A stretch of 64,000 nucleotides of DNA from Variovorax fucosicus (GCF_030316825.1 NZ_JASZYU010000001.1:992001-1056000); one strand, 5' to 3'; shown: positions 27,693-36,801, numbered from the stretch's first letter. Translations and numbers: made by a program. The notes: generated from the sequence alone by a model not told the origin.

Positions 27693-28838
27693 ATGAAAAC
27701 CTACCTTGTCGGCGGTGCGCTGCGCGACCGTCTGCTCGGCCTGCCGGTATCGGACCGCGACTGGCTCGTGGTCGGCGCCACGCCCGAAGAGATGACGCAG
27801 CGCGGCTACCTGCCGGTGGGGCGCGACTTTCCGGTGTTCCTGCATCCGCAAACGCGCGAAGAGTACGCGCTGGCGCGCACCGAGCGCAAGAGCGCGCCGG
27901 GCTACCGCGGCTTCACCATTCATGCCGCGCCCGACGTCACGCTGGAGCAAGACCTGGCGCGGCGCGACCTCACCATCAATTCGATCGCACTCCCGGCCGA
28001 ACTGGCGGGCGACGGCGGCCAGTTTCCATTGAGCCTGGAGGCATTGGTCGACCCGTTCAACGGCCAGCGCGACCTGCGCGACAAGGTGCTGCGCCATGTG
28101 ACCGACGCCTTCCGCGAAGACCCGGTGCGCATCCTGCGCGTGGCGCGCTTCGCCGCGCGCTTTCACCAGTTCGGCGTCGCGCCCGAAACCATGGCGCTGA
28201 TGCGCGAAATGGTCGACGCCGGCGAGGTCGATGCGCTGGTGCCCGAACGCGTCTGGCAGGAGCTCGCACGCGGGCTGATGGAAGCGAGGCCGTCGCGCAT
28301 GTTCGCGGTGCTGCACGAGTGCGGTGCGCTCGAGCGGCTGCTGCCGGAACTCGACCCTGCCACGGCCCGCATGCGGGCGCTCGACCGCGCCGCGCAGATC
28401 GGCGCTCCGCTGCCGGTGCGCTTTGCCTGTGTCATGCGCGGCCTCGGGCCGGCGCTGCCCGCGCTGTGCGAGCGCTGGCGCGTGCCGATCGAAGAGCGCG
28501 ATCTGGCGCTGCTGGTCGACCGGGAGGGCCACCGCATCGATGCAGCCACCGAACTGGATGCCGCGCAAGTGATGGATCTGCTGGAACGCTGCGATGCCAT
28601 CCGCAAGCCGCAGCGCTTCGAACAGGCCTTGCTGGCCTGCGAGTGCGGCGTGCTCGGCGAGCGCGCCGGCAGCTATGCGCCGCGCCCCCGCCTCGCCGCA
28701 GCCCTTGCCGCCGCCCGGGCTGTTGCTACGGATTCGATAGCACGCGATGCCCAGCGGGCCGGCGCGACCGGCCCGAAGATCGGGGACGCCATCCGTGCAG
28801 CACGGGTCGCGGCGGTGGCGTCGATCCCGCGCGCCTGA
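27693..28838 (+). CDS. cca: CCA tRNA nucleotidyltransferase, HD-domain-less variant
   Basis: Adds or repairs the 3' CCA of tRNAs. The nucleotidyltransferase head is intact: YLVGGALRDRLLGLPVSDRDW with the DRD metal motif, RRDLTINSIAL, and DPVRILRVARFAARF. The protein has 381 aa against about 412 in E. coli. After LLPELDP the segment that normally carries the HD phosphohydrolase motif (HPEVDTGxH-type) is absent and the text goes straight to ARMRALDRAAQ, so the phosphatase activity is probably missing. The C-terminal extension includes codons made from a small dispersed repeat (28724-28742). The start is the ATG at 27693. Confidence 0.9.
   Translation: MKTYLVGGALRDRLLGLPVSDRDWLVVGATPEEMTQRGYLPVGRDFPVFLHPQTREEYALARTERKSAPGYRGFTIHAAPDVTLEQDLARRDLTINSIALPAELAGDGGQFPLSLEALVDPFNGQRDLRDKVLRHVTDAFREDPVRILRVARFAARFHQFGVAPETMALMREMVDAGEVDALVPERVWQELARGLMEARPSRMFAVLHECGALERLLPELDPATARMRALDRAAQIGAPLPVRFACVMRGLGPALPALCERWRVPIEERDLALLVDREGHRIDAATELDAAQVMDLLERCDAIRKPQRFEQALLACECGVLGERAGSYAPRPRLAAALAAARAVATDSIARDAQRAGATGPKIGDAIRAARVAAVASIPRA
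28724..28742. repeat. Short inverted repeat inside the 3' part of cca
   Basis: TGCTA-N9-TAGCA, a perfect five-base dyad with the core GCTACGGATTCGATAGC. Very similar short palindromes (GCTAT...ATAGC) are scattered in Comamonadaceae genomes, and a second copy occurs here at 63953-63969. This one lies in the reading frame of cca and encodes part of its divergent C-terminus. The family resemblance is from memory. Confidence 0.5.
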
Positions 28839-28893
28839 TTACCGGCATTGGCCGACAGCGGCATGGCCGGCGCGGGGTTATGGTTGGCAACCC

Positions 28894-29658
28894 ATGCTGA
28901 CGCCTCCCCGCCTTACCCCCGACGCCGCCCTTTTTCTCGACTTCGACGGCACCCTGGTCGCCCTGGCCGAAACCCCCGAAGCGATCGAGATTCCACCGGC
29001 ACTGGTCGCGCTGCTCGGTGATCTTCATGACTTGCTCGGCGGTGCCGTAGCCGTGGTGTCGGGCCGGCAGATCGACTCGATCGACCGCTATCTGGCACCG
29101 CTGCGGCTGCCGGCCGCGGGCGAGCACGGTGTGCAGCGGCGCGACGCCGAAGGTCATATGCAGGAGCAGCGCCCACCCGACCTGGTGGCGGTGCTCGACG
29201 CAGCCAACGAGCTCGCCGGCGCGCACCCAGGCCTATTGGTGGAACGCAAGCACGCCGCCATCGCGCTGCACTACCGGCTCGCGCCGGATCTCGAGGCTGT
29301 TTGCCGCGAGACCATGTCGCGCGTGATCGCGGGGCAGCCCCAGTTCGAGCTGCTGCACGGCAAGTTCGTGTTCGAAGTGAAGCCGGCCGGCGTGAACAAG
29401 GGCATCGCGATCGACGCCTTCCTGCGCGAGGCACCTTTCGCCGGACGCATGCCGGTGTTCGCAGGCGACGACACCACCGACGAAACCGGCTTTGCCGTGG
29501 TGCAGCCGCGCGGCGGCGTGGCCATCAAGGTCGGCAGCGGGCCGAGCCTTGCGGTGCACCGGCTCGAATCGCCCCGCGCGGTGTTCGAGTGGCTGCTGCA
29601 GGCGCGCGACCTGCTCGCGGCCGGGCCTCGGCCCGCGGCCGAGGGCACGCCGGCATGA
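28894..29658 (+). CDS. otsB: Trehalose-6-phosphate phosphatase
   Basis: HAD-superfamily phosphatase of 254 aa that converts trehalose-6-phosphate to trehalose. Motif I is LFLDFDGTLV (nucleophile Asp), with AAVVSGR-type motif AVVSGRQIDSID, and late acidic motif FAGDDTTDETGF. The ATG at 28894 is used; the frame is open upstream, but that stretch overlaps the cca 3' end. Its stop overlaps the otsA start (ATGA, 29655-29658), so synthase and phosphatase are made together. Trehalose is a compatible solute against desiccation and osmotic stress. Confidence 0.93.
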   Translation: MLTPPRLTPDAALFLDFDGTLVALAETPEAIEIPPALVALLGDLHDLLGGAVAVVSGRQIDSIDRYLAPLRLPAAGEHGVQRRDAEGHMQEQRPPDLVAVLDAANELAGAHPGLLVERKHAAIALHYRLAPDLEAVCRETMSRVIAGQPQFELLHGKFVFEVKPAGVNKGIAIDAFLREAPFAGRMPVFAGDDTTDETGFAVVQPRGGVAIKVGSGPSLAVHRLESPRAVFEWLLQARDLLAAGPRPAAEGTPA

Positions 29659-31043
29659 GTCGCCTGGTCGTCGTTTCCAACCGCGTGGCCGATCCGCGCA
29701 AGCAGGCTGCCGGCGGACTGGCAGTGGCGCTCGGCGAAACGCTGCAGCAGACCGGCGGCCTCTGGTTCGGCTGGAGCGGCACGGTGATCGAGGGCGGGCC
29801 CGCCGGCGAAGGCGAACTGCACAAGCAACAGGCCGGCAAGGTGACGCTGGCCACGCTCGACCTGAGCCGTGAAGACCACGACAGCTACTACCTCGGCTAC
29901 AGCAACGACGTCCTGTGGCCGGTGTTCCACAACCGGCTCGACCTGGCCCGGTTCGAGGCCGGCTTCATCGGCGGCTACCGGCGCGCCAACCAGCTGTTTG
30001 CGCGCAAGCTGCTGCCGCTGCTGAAGGAAGACGACATCATCTGGGTGCACGACTACCACCTGATCCCGCTGGCGGCCGAGCTGCGCGCGATGGGGTGCCG
30101 CCAGCGCATCGGCTTCTTCCTGCACATTCCGCTGCCGCCGCAGATCATCATGGCGGCCATTCCGCAGCACGAGTGGCTCACCCGCTCGCTGTTCGCCTAC
30201 GACCTGATCGGGCTGCAGGCGCGCCAGGACCAGGAACACTTCGAGCGCTACGTGCTGAGCGAAGCCCATGGCGAGGCGCTCGGCAACGACATGTACCGCG
30301 CCTACGGACAGACGGTGCGCTGCGGCGCGTTTCCGATCGGCATCGACGTCGACGAGTTCGCCGCGCTCACGCACGCGAAGGAAGCGCGCGACATGTACGA
30401 CACCATGAAGCGCGAGTATTCGACGCGGCGGCTGCTGCTCGGCATCGACCGCCTCGACTATTCCAAGGGCATCCCGAACCGCGTGCGCGCGTTTCGCGAA
30501 CTGCTGGCGCACTACCCCGAGAACCGGCGTAGCGCGACGCTGATCCAGATCGCGTCGCCCACGCGCGAGACGGTCGATGCGTATGGCGACATCCGGCGCG
30601 AGCTCGAGTCGCTGTGCGGCGCGATCAACGGCGACTACGGCGAGCTCGACTGGATGCCGGTGCGCTACATCCACCGCAACGTGGCGCGCAAGCGCGTGCC
30701 CGGCCTGTGCCGCGCGGCCGCCGTGGGCCTGGTGACGCCACTGCGCGACGGCATGAACCTGGTGGCCAAGGAATACGTTGCGGCGCAAGACCCGGCCGAC
30801 CCCGGCGTGCTGGTGCTGTCGCGTTTTGCCGGCGCGGCCGAGCAGCTGAAAGAGGCGCTGCTGGTGAACCCCTACGACACCCACGGCACGGCCGAGGTGA
30901 TGCAGCAGGCGCTGCAGATGCCGCTGGAAGAACGCCGCCACCGGCACCAGAAGCTGCTGCAGGGCATTCGCGACCAGGACGTGCACTGGTGGCGCCGCAC
31001 CTTCCTGCAGGCGCTCAGCGAGGCCACGCCGCCGGGCGACTGA
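29655..31043 (+). CDS. otsA: Trehalose-6-phosphate synthase
   Basis: GT20 glycosyltransferase of 462 aa joining UDP-glucose and glucose-6-phosphate. Seen are the N-terminal [25 protein letters not shown] with the phosphate-binding [43 protein letters not shown] with donor-site residues, and [13 protein letters not shown] near the C-terminus. The start overlaps the otsB stop. It ends three bases before a convergent LysR gene. Length and motifs are standard. Confidence 0.95.
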   Translation: MSRLVVVSNRVADPRKQAAGGLAVALGETLQQTGGLWFGWSGTVIEGGPAGEGELHKQQAGKVTLATLDLSREDHDSYYLGYSNDVLWPVFHNRLDLARFEAGFIGGYRRANQLFARKLLPLLKEDDIIWVHDYHLIPLAAELRAMGCRQRIGFFLHIPLPPQIIMAAIPQHEWLTRSLFAYDLIGLQARQDQEHFERYVLSEAHGEALGNDMYRAYGQTVRCGAFPIGIDVDEFAALTHAKEARDMYDTMKREYSTRRLLLGIDRLDYSKGIPNRVRAFRELLAHYPENRRSATLIQIASPTRETVDAYGDIRRELESLCGAINGDYGELDWMPVRYIHRNVARKRVPGLCRAAAVGLVTPLRDGMNLVAKEYVAAQDPADPGVLVLSRFAGAAEQLKEALLVNPYDTHGTAEVMQQALQMPLEERRHRHQKLLQGIRDQDVHWWRRTFLQALSEATPPGD

Positions 31044-31046
31044 CGC

Positions 31047-31955
31047 TCAGCCTGACACCGGGTCGAGGTGCGGTGCCAACACCTCGGCCAGCCAGTCCAT
31101 CAGCGCCTGCACGCGCTTCGACAGATTTCGCCGGTTCGCGTAGAGCAACGACACCGGCATCGGCTCACCAGTAAACCCCGGCATCACTTCGACCAGGAGG
31201 CCTGCGTTCAGCGAGGACATGGCGCCGAAGCGCGGCGCCTGGATCAACCCAAGGCCGGCCAGGCAGGCGGTCTGGTAGGCATCGGTGTGGTTGACGGTGA
31301 TCACGCCCTGCATTTCCAGAACGCGGTAGCGCTCTCCGTCGTAGTACTCCCAGCCGGACACGGCGCCGCCGGGGCTCGACGCCCAGCGCACCAGTCGATG
31401 GCGCGCCAGATCCTCCAGCGTGCGGGGCGTGCCGTACTGCGCCAGGTAGGCGGGGCTCGCGCAGTTGACCTGCGACAGCTGGCCGAGGCGCCGGGCGACC
31501 AGCCCCGAATCCTGCAACTGGCCCACGCGCAGCACGCAGTCGAAGCCCTCGTGGACGAGATCGACGCGCCGGTCGGTGGTACTGAGTTCGATCTCGACCA
31601 GTGGATGCGCAGCCAGGAATTCCGGCAGGCGCGGAATCACCACGCTGCGCGCCAGGCCGGTCGGTAGGTCGACGCGCAGCCGGCCGCGCAGGCTGCTCGG
31701 CGCGTGCTGGAACAAGGCCTGCAGTTCTTCCGCATCGGCCAGCAGCGCCTTGCCGCGCTCCAGAAACTGTTCGCCGTCGGGCGTCACGCGCACGGTGCGC
31801 GTGGTGCGGTGCAGCAGCCGCGTGCCGAGCTGGGCCTCGAGTTGCTGCACGCTGGTGGAGACGCGTGATTTCGGCAGCCCGAGCTGTTCCGCAGCGCGCG
31901 TGAAGCTGCCGAGTTCGGCGACCTTCACAAAGGTTTGCAGCAGGGCGAAGTCCAT
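31047..31955 (-). CDS. LysR-family transcriptional regulator
   Basis: LysR regulator of 302 aa with the N-terminal helix-turn-helix (MDFALLQTFVKVAELGSFTR, then KSRVSTSVQQLEAQLGTRLL) and a substrate-binding domain with SSLRGRLRVDLPTGLARSVV. It belongs to the CrgA/DmlR-like branch often paired with one oxidoreductase. It is divergent from an SDR gene across 117 bp that contain two dyads, and is probably its regulator. Inducer unknown. Confidence 0.88.
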   Translation of the reverse strand: MDFALLQTFVKVAELGSFTRAAEQLGLPKSRVSTSVQQLEAQLGTRLLHRTTRTVRVTPDGEQFLERGKALLADAEELQALFQHAPSSLRGRLRVDLPTGLARSVVIPRLPEFLAAHPLVEIELSTTDRRVDLVHEGFDCVLRVGQLQDSGLVARRLGQLSQVNCASPAYLAQYGTPRTLEDLARHRLVRWASSPGGAVSGWEYYDGERYRVLEMQGVITVNHTDAYQTACLAGLGLIQAPRFGAMSSLNAGLLVEVMPGFTGEPMPVSLLYANRRNLSKRVQALMDWLAEVLAPHLDPVSG

Positions 31956-31967
31956 GGCGTCGACTCA

Positions 31968-32057
31968 ATTGTTCTTTTATGCAGAACGATTATGTCTATC
32001 TTTGCTGGTTTATCGCTTGATTGTTCCCTTCTAAAGTTCAGTCCATCCACTCTGAAC
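31968..32057. promoter_or_regulatory. Divergent LysR/SDR control region with two dyads
   Basis: Dyad 1, ATTGTTCT-N7-AGAACGAT (31968-31990), has seven of eight matched pairs and lies just upstream of the LysR start. Dyad 2, GTTCAG-N10-CTGAAC (32036-32057), is perfect and lies 15 bases before the SDR start. Both contain GTTC/GAAC half-sites, as expected for one dimeric protein binding at several places. No convincing -35/-10 pair was found. Binding is inferred. Confidence 0.45.
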
Positions 32058-32072
32058 CTGAAAGGAACCGAC

Positions 32073-32834
32073 ATGAGCCCCGCTCCCATCGCACTCGTCA
32101 CCGGCGCCAGCCGCGGCCTCGGCAAGAACACCGCCCTGAAGCTGGCCGAACGCGGCGTCGACCTGATCCTCACCTACCGCAGCGGCGCCGACGAAGCGCA
32201 GCAACTGGTGCAGCAGGTCGAAGCGCTCGGCCGCCGCGCGGTGGCACTGCCGCTCGACGTGGCAGACAGCGCCGGCTTCACCGCTTTCGCCGCGGCCGTG
32301 AAAAGCGCGCTCGCCACGGTGTGGCAGCGCGAGCGCTTCGACTATCTGGTCAACAACGCCGGCGTCGGCATCAACGCACCCTTTGCGCAGACCACCGAAG
32401 CGGAGTTCGACATGCTGATGAAGATCCAGCTCAAGGGCCCGTTCTTCCTCACGCAGGCGCTGCTGCCGCTGATCGCCGACGGCGGGCGCATCGTCAACGT
32501 ATCGACCGGCCTGGCGCGCTTCGCCCTGCCCGGCTACGCGGCCTATGCGTCGATGAAGGGCGGGATCGAGGTGCTGACGCGCTACCTGGCCAAGGAGCTC
32601 GGTGCGCGCGGCATCGCGGTGAACGTGGTGGCACCGGGCGCGATCGAGACCGACTTCGGCGGCGGCGTGGTGCGCGACAACGCGCAGATGAACGCAGCCA
32701 TCGCGTCGCAGACCGCGCTGGGCCGGGTCGGCCTGCCCGACGACATCGGCGGTGCAATCTCGATGCTGCTGCAGCCCGACAACCGCTGGATCACCGGCCA
32801 GCGGATCGAGGTGTCGGGCGGCATGTTTCTTTGA
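32073..32834 (+). CDS. SDR-family NAD(P)-dependent oxidoreductase
   Basis: Classical short-chain dehydrogenase of 253 aa. The cofactor motif is TGASRGLG near residue 11, then NNAGVG, the catalytic S of NVSTG and the Y-x-x-x-K of YAAYASMKGG; the C-terminal part has NVVAPGAIETDFGGG and RVGLPDDIGGA. The ATG at 32073 follows a good ribosome binding site (AAAGGAAC). The substrate is not identifiable. It is probably controlled by the divergent LysR protein, which is a common one-regulator, one-reductase arrangement. Confidence 0.9.
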   Translation: MSPAPIALVTGASRGLGKNTALKLAERGVDLILTYRSGADEAQQLVQQVEALGRRAVALPLDVADSAGFTAFAAAVKSALATVWQRERFDYLVNNAGVGINAPFAQTTEAEFDMLMKIQLKGPFFLTQALLPLIADGGRIVNVSTGLARFALPGYAAYASMKGGIEVLTRYLAKELGARGIAVNVVAPGAIETDFGGGVVRDNAQMNAAIASQTALGRVGLPDDIGGAISMLLQPDNRWITGQRIEVSGGMFL

Positions 32835-32858
32835 GGTCGCCGCCTCCAGCCGCCGCGC

Positions 32859-33680
32859 TCAGATCAGCGGGATCGTCATGCGGTCGATCACGGCACGCGT
32901 GTCGGGGCGCACGCCGCGCCACCACACGAAAGCCTCGGCAGCCTGCTCGACCAACATGCCCACACCGTCGGCCAGTCTTGGCACGCCAGCGTTCTGCGCG
33001 AGCCGCAGGAAGGGCGTGAGGCCCTTGCCGTAGACCAGTTCGTAGGCCAGCCCGGCGCCCTGCAACGCCTCGGCCGGCAGCGGCGGCAGTTCGGCCTTGA
33101 GGCTGGCCGAAGTGGCGTTGATCACCATGTCGAAGCGCTGGCCGGCGAGCTCGGCGTAGCCTGATGCGACCACGCGGCCGTGCGCCGCGAATTTCCCGGC
33201 CAGCCCGGCGGCGGTCGCCACGGTGCGATTGGCCACCACCAACTCGGCCGGCGCCTGCGCCAGGAAGGGCAGCAGCGCCCCGCGCGCCGCGCCGCCGGCA
33301 CCGAGCAGCAGCACGCGCGCGCCCTTCATCGCGACGCCCAAGTTGCGCGTGATGTCGTTGACCAGGCCGACGCCGTCGAAGTTGTCCGCGTAGATGCGGC
33401 TCCCTTCGAACTTGAGCGCGTTGGTGGCGCCGGCCAGTTCGGCGCGCTCCAGCCTGTCGGTCGCCAGGTCGAAAGCCTGCAGTTTGAACGGCGCGGTGAT
33501 GTTCATGCCAAAGCCGCCGGCAGCGCGGAACGCGTGCACGGTATCGGCAAAACCGTCGAGCGGCCCTTCGATCGCGCTGTAGGCAATGTCCTGGCCCGTC
33601 GCCGCGGCGAAGCTGCCATGAATCAGCGGCGACTTGCTGTGGCCGATGGGATTGCCGATGACGGCGTAGCGGTCGGTCAT
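32859..33680 (-). CDS. aroE: Shikimate dehydrogenase family protein
   Basis: Enzyme of 273 aa that reduces 3-dehydroshikimate with NADPH. It begins DRYAVIGNPIGHSKSPLIH (substrate site), has the catalytic Lys in NITAPFKLQAF and Asp in DNFDGVG, the nucleotide fold LLLGAGGAARGAL, and ends with the QAAEAFVWWRG segment. It is the last gene of a leftward operon with CoA-transferase and hydratase genes (13-bp gap). That unusual context allows either the housekeeping enzyme or a quinate/shikimate-type paralogue. Confidence 0.88.
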   Translation of the reverse strand: MTDRYAVIGNPIGHSKSPLIHGSFAAATGQDIAYSAIEGPLDGFADTVHAFRAAGGFGMNITAPFKLQAFDLATDRLERAELAGATNALKFEGSRIYADNFDGVGLVNDITRNLGVAMKGARVLLLGAGGAARGALLPFLAQAPAELVVANRTVATAAGLAGKFAAHGRVVASGYAELAGQRFDMVINATSASLKAELPPLPAEALQGAGLAYELVYGKGLTPFLRLAQNAGVPRLADGVGMLVEQAAEAFVWWRGVRPDTRAVIDRMTIPLI

Positions 33681-33693
33681 TTGTTCGCCCCTC

Positions 33694-34920
33694 TCATTTG
33701 GCGTAGAGCACGCCGTCGGCCTGCATGTCGGCGATCTGCGCGTCGCTGAAGCCCAGGCTCGTGGCGACTTCCGCGTTGTGCTGGCCCAGGTCGGGCGCGA
33801 CCTGCGTCTGCGTCGTGTCGCAGCCCGAGAAGCGGAACGGCAGATTCGGCAGCCGGATCGGGCCGAGCGCCGGATGCTGTTGTTCGACCACCATGCCGCG
33901 TGCCTGGATCTGCGGATCGGCCAGCACCTCGTCGATGCGCTGCACCTTGGCGCATGGCACGTCAATGCCATCGAGCAATTCCAGCACTCGCGCCACCGGG
34001 CGCGCTTCGACCCAGGCGCGAACCACTGGCAGGATGTCCAACCGGTTCGCGTTGCGGCCGGTCGAAGTGTGCAGGCGCGTGTCGGCACCGAAGCCGGCCG
34101 GGCCGCCGGTCTGCGAGACCAGCGTGGCAAAGCGCTTCCAGGCATCGTCCACCTGCGCGGCGATCACCAGGTCGCCGTCCTGCGCGCGGAACACGCCGTA
34201 GAGCGTGGAATTGGGCATGTCGTGGCCGGTCTGCACCGGCACCTCCTTGCCGTCGGACAGCGTGTAGCACTGCACCGCATACTCGTGCATCGACACCAGC
34301 GTGTCGTACAGCGCCATGTCGATGTGCTGCCCCCGGCCCGACTTCACGCGGCCGAGCAGCGCGGCATTGATCGCGGCCACGGCGTGGATTCCGGTGTACA
34401 TGTCGCCGAGCGAGATGCGCAGCAGCGGCGGCGCCTCGCCCGGGTTGCCGACCATCTGCATGATCCCGCTCTTGGCCTCGGCGATCAGGCCGAAGCCGGC
34501 ACGGTGCGCATCAGGCCCGGTGTGACCGTAGGCCGAGATCGAGCAATACACCAGGCCCGGATTGCGCGTCGCCAGTCCTTCGTAGCCCAGACCCAGCTTC
34601 TTCAGCGCGCCGGGGCGGTAGTTCTCGACGAACACGTCGGCGCTGTCGACCAGTTTCTGCATCAGTTCGCGGCCGCGCGGATCCTTGGTGTTGACGCACA
34701 GGCCCTTCTTGCCCATGTTCTGCTGCAGGAAATAGCCGCTGTGCTCGCCGACGAACCAGGCATGCTGGCGGCCGGCGTCGCCGGTGCCGGGACGCTCGAC
34801 CTTGATCACCTCGGCGCCGAGCGCCGCCAGACAGCGCCCGACGTAGGGGCCGGCCAGGAAGTGGCTGTAGTCGACCACGCGGATGCCCGCAAGTGGCAGC
34901 GCCTGCTGCGCAGCGCTCAT
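33694..34920 (-). CDS. CaiB/BaiF family CoA-transferase
   Basis: Class III CoA-transferase of 408 aa that moves CoA between acyl groups through an aspartyl-CoA anhydride. It begins with the family signature VVDYSHFLAGPYVGRCLAAL and EVIKVERPGTGD; the likely catalytic Asp is D173 in SLGDMYTG, following GFGLIAEAKSGIM, and GRGQHIDMALYD is also present. Its start overlaps the MaoC gene by four bases. With MaoC, VOC and a KPR-like gene it suggests activation and breakdown of an organic acid as its CoA thioester; the acid is unknown. Confidence 0.88.
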   Translation of the reverse strand: MSAAQQALPLAGIRVVDYSHFLAGPYVGRCLAALGAEVIKVERPGTGDAGRQHAWFVGEHSGYFLQQNMGKKGLCVNTKDPRGRELMQKLVDSADVFVENYRPGALKKLGLGYEGLATRNPGLVYCSISAYGHTGPDAHRAGFGLIAEAKSGIMQMVGNPGEAPPLLRISLGDMYTGIHAVAAINAALLGRVKSGRGQHIDMALYDTLVSMHEYAVQCYTLSDGKEVPVQTGHDMPNSTLYGVFRAQDGDLVIAAQVDDAWKRFATLVSQTGGPAGFGADTRLHTSTGRNANRLDILPVVRAWVEARPVARVLELLDGIDVPCAKVQRIDEVLADPQIQARGMVVEQQHPALGPIRLPNLPFRFSGCDTTQTQVAPDLGQHNAEVATSLGFSDAQIADMQADGVLYAK

Positions 34921-35369
34921 GCCGGCCTCCGCGGAATCATCACGCGGTGCTCGCCCTTTTGCACCACCTCGTCGCGCTGGTTGACGAGTTCGGACGGCAA
35001 CACCAGGATGCCCCAGCCCGGCTTGCTCTTCGATTCCCGCTTGCTGCCGACGTGGAACTTCACGCGCACCGTGTCGCCGAGCTTGATCGGGCCGACGAAG
35101 CTCCATTCCCAACCCAGCGACATGCCGGGCATGAAGCGCATGTCGCTGCCAGTCTTCAGCCCGTCGGCGACCGACAGCCCGAACAGGCCGTGCGCCACGC
35201 GCGTGCCGAACGGCGTGGTGCGCGCGTAGGCCTCGTCGGTGTGCACCGGCGTGTGGTCGCCGGTCAGATCGGCGTAGGCCATGACGCGAGCCTCGGTCAC
35301 TTCGTAGGGCGGGCTGGTGCATGCCTCGCCGACGACGGCGTCGTCCCAGTACTTGTCTTCGATGGCCAT
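34917..35369 (-). CDS. MaoC-family acyl-CoA hydratase/dehydratase
   Basis: Hot-dog-fold protein of 150 aa. The hydratase-2 motif is visible as DLTGDHTPVHTDEAYA, with catalytic Asp and His, and ends in FGTRVAHGLFGLSVADGL. Such proteins add water to enoyl-CoAs, for example in mesaconyl-CoA or R-specific enoyl-CoA hydration. It is translationally coupled to the CoA-transferase gene, so the two probably act in sequence on one substrate. A 42-bp gap separates it from the VOC gene. Confidence 0.86.
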   Translation of the reverse strand: MAIEDKYWDDAVVGEACTSPPYEVTEARVMAYADLTGDHTPVHTDEAYARTTPFGTRVAHGLFGLSVADGLKTGSDMRFMPGMSLGWEWSFVGPIKLGDTVRVKFHVGSKRESKSKPGWGILVLPSELVNQRDEVVQKGEHRVMIPRRPA

Positions 35370-35411
35370 GGTGGTGGTGTTTCCTTGGTGTCTCGTCTTG
35401 TTGAACAGGGG

Positions 35412-35795
35412 TCAATCGCGCGGCTGCACGGCAAGTGCCTGCGCCACGGCGCCCTTGCTGGCCTGGATGAATTCGACGGCCAGGCCGTCGGGCAGCCGCA
35501 GCCAGTTGCGGCCTTGCGGCATCTCGGTCACGCCGAAGGCCTGCGCTGCGACCAATGCAGCCTCGAGGTCTTCGCACATCACGCCGAGGTGGCCCAGCCG
35601 CCCTTCGGGACCGACGAAATCGGGGTTGGCCATGAACTGCATGCCGCCCAGCGTCCAGTACTGCGCCGGCGCTTCGATCGAGCCCTGCACCTCGCGCATC
35701 GCCATGCCGCAAACGTCGTGGAAGAACTTGATGTGCCAGTGGATGTCCTGAACCCAGATGGCGACGTGTTCCAGATAGGCTTTCGGCTGGCTCAT
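35412..35795 (-). CDS. VOC-family (glyoxalase/dioxygenase-fold) protein
   Basis: Protein of 127 aa with one vicinal-oxygen-chelate unit pair: YLEHVAIWVQDIHWHIKFF at the start (metal-ligand His), LGHLGVMCEDLEAAL in the middle, and LPDGLAVEFIQ near the end (metal-ligand Glu). The family includes glyoxalase I, methylmalonyl-CoA epimerase and extradiol dioxygenases; in this CoA-thioester operon an epimerase- or lyase-like role is possible but unproven. Its start overlaps the stop of the KPR-like gene. Confidence 0.78.
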   Translation of the reverse strand: MSQPKAYLEHVAIWVQDIHWHIKFFHDVCGMAMREVQGSIEAPAQYWTLGGMQFMANPDFVGPEGRLGHLGVMCEDLEAALVAAQAFGVTEMPQGRNWLRLPDGLAVEFIQASKGAVAQALAVQPRD

Positions 35796-36727
35796 CGGGT
35801 CGTCTCCTCCATGCGGCGCTCGATGCCCTTGATGGCGGCTACCAGCGTCTGGTTGACCGGCGTCGGCACGTTGTGCTTGGCGCCTGCGCGCACCACCGAG
35901 CCGTTGATGTAGTCGATCTCGGTGGCCGAGCCTTTCTCGAGGCTCTGCAGCATCGAGGTCTTGAACTCCGGCGGCAGGCCGTCGGCGGCCATGACCCAGG
36001 CGTCGCGCGGCTCCTTGATCGACAGCGTGACGCCGGCGGCGCGCGCCACCGCCATCGCTTCGGCCACTGCGGCCACGGCGGTCGCTTCGATCTCGGGCAC
36101 GGCATAGAGGCTGCCGTAGGTCTGGCCGGTGATGCCGCTCAGCGCGCCGGTGGACACGTTGATGAGCAGCTTGTCCCACATCACGCCCAGGATGTTGTCG
36201 CTGAGCTCGGTGGGCAGTTCGGCACGCTCGAATTCGGCGGCGATGGCCCTGGCGCGCGCGCTGAGGCGGCCGTCGAGCTCGCCGATCACGGTGCGCTTGC
36301 CGCGCGTGCCGGCGATGACGTGGCCGGGGCCGAGCAGCACGCCGCCGACGTAGGTCTTGCCGGCCAGCACATGCGCGCGACCCACCACCTCGGCCAGGAT
36401 CTCCTCGTGACCCATGCCGTTCTGCAGCGACAGCACGGCGGTGTCCGGCCCGACGATGTTGCGTGCGCCTTCGATCGCCGAACGCGTGTGGAAGGACTTG
36501 ACCAGCACGATCACCAGGTCGGCCGGCTCCAGGCCGCCGGCATCAAGTGCGGCCCTGACCTTGACGGTGCGCTCCGAATTGCCGTCCTTCATGCGCAGGC
36601 CGTTGCGGTTGATGGCGTCGACGTGGGCCCGGAACGGGTCGATCAGCGTGACCTCGGAACCCGCCGCGGCGAGCGTGCCGCCGATCGCGCAACCGAGGGC
36701 GCCGGCACCCAAAAAATGGATCTTCAA
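35792..36727 (-). CDS. Ketopantoate reductase family protein
   Basis: NADP-binding oxidoreductase of 311 aa. N-terminal MKIHFLGAGALGCAIGGTLA is the Rossmann motif; the catalytic Lys is in MWDKLLINVSTGALSG, and the C-terminal ApbA domain has EKGSATEIDYINGSVV with the conserved Glu. Homologues with this context are often annotated as 2-dehydropantoate 2-reductase but many act on other 2-keto acids. It is first in a leftward operon with VOC, MaoC, CoA-transferase and aroE genes and divergent from a LysR gene, so a catabolic role is more likely than pantothenate synthesis. Confidence 0.82.
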   Translation of the reverse strand: MKIHFLGAGALGCAIGGTLAAAGSEVTLIDPFRAHVDAINRNGLRMKDGNSERTVKVRAALDAGGLEPADLVIVLVKSFHTRSAIEGARNIVGPDTAVLSLQNGMGHEEILAEVVGRAHVLAGKTYVGGVLLGPGHVIAGTRGKRTVIGELDGRLSARARAIAAEFERAELPTELSDNILGVMWDKLLINVSTGALSGITGQTYGSLYAVPEIEATAVAAVAEAMAVARAAGVTLSIKEPRDAWVMAADGLPPEFKTSMLQSLEKGSATEIDYINGSVVRAGAKHNVPTPVNQTLVAAIKGIERRMEETTR

Positions 36728-36801
36728 GCAGGTCTCCTTGTTCGTCCGAGCCGATGCGGCCTGGCAACGGACTCAACGATAGGGAGCAATCAACATTTCC
36801 A

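Noticed and set aside
33694..34920. Suspected loss of the catalytic Asp in the CoA-transferase (GFGLIAEA region)
   Set aside because: The catalytic Asp of class III transferases is better matched by D173 in SLGDMYTG, which is present.
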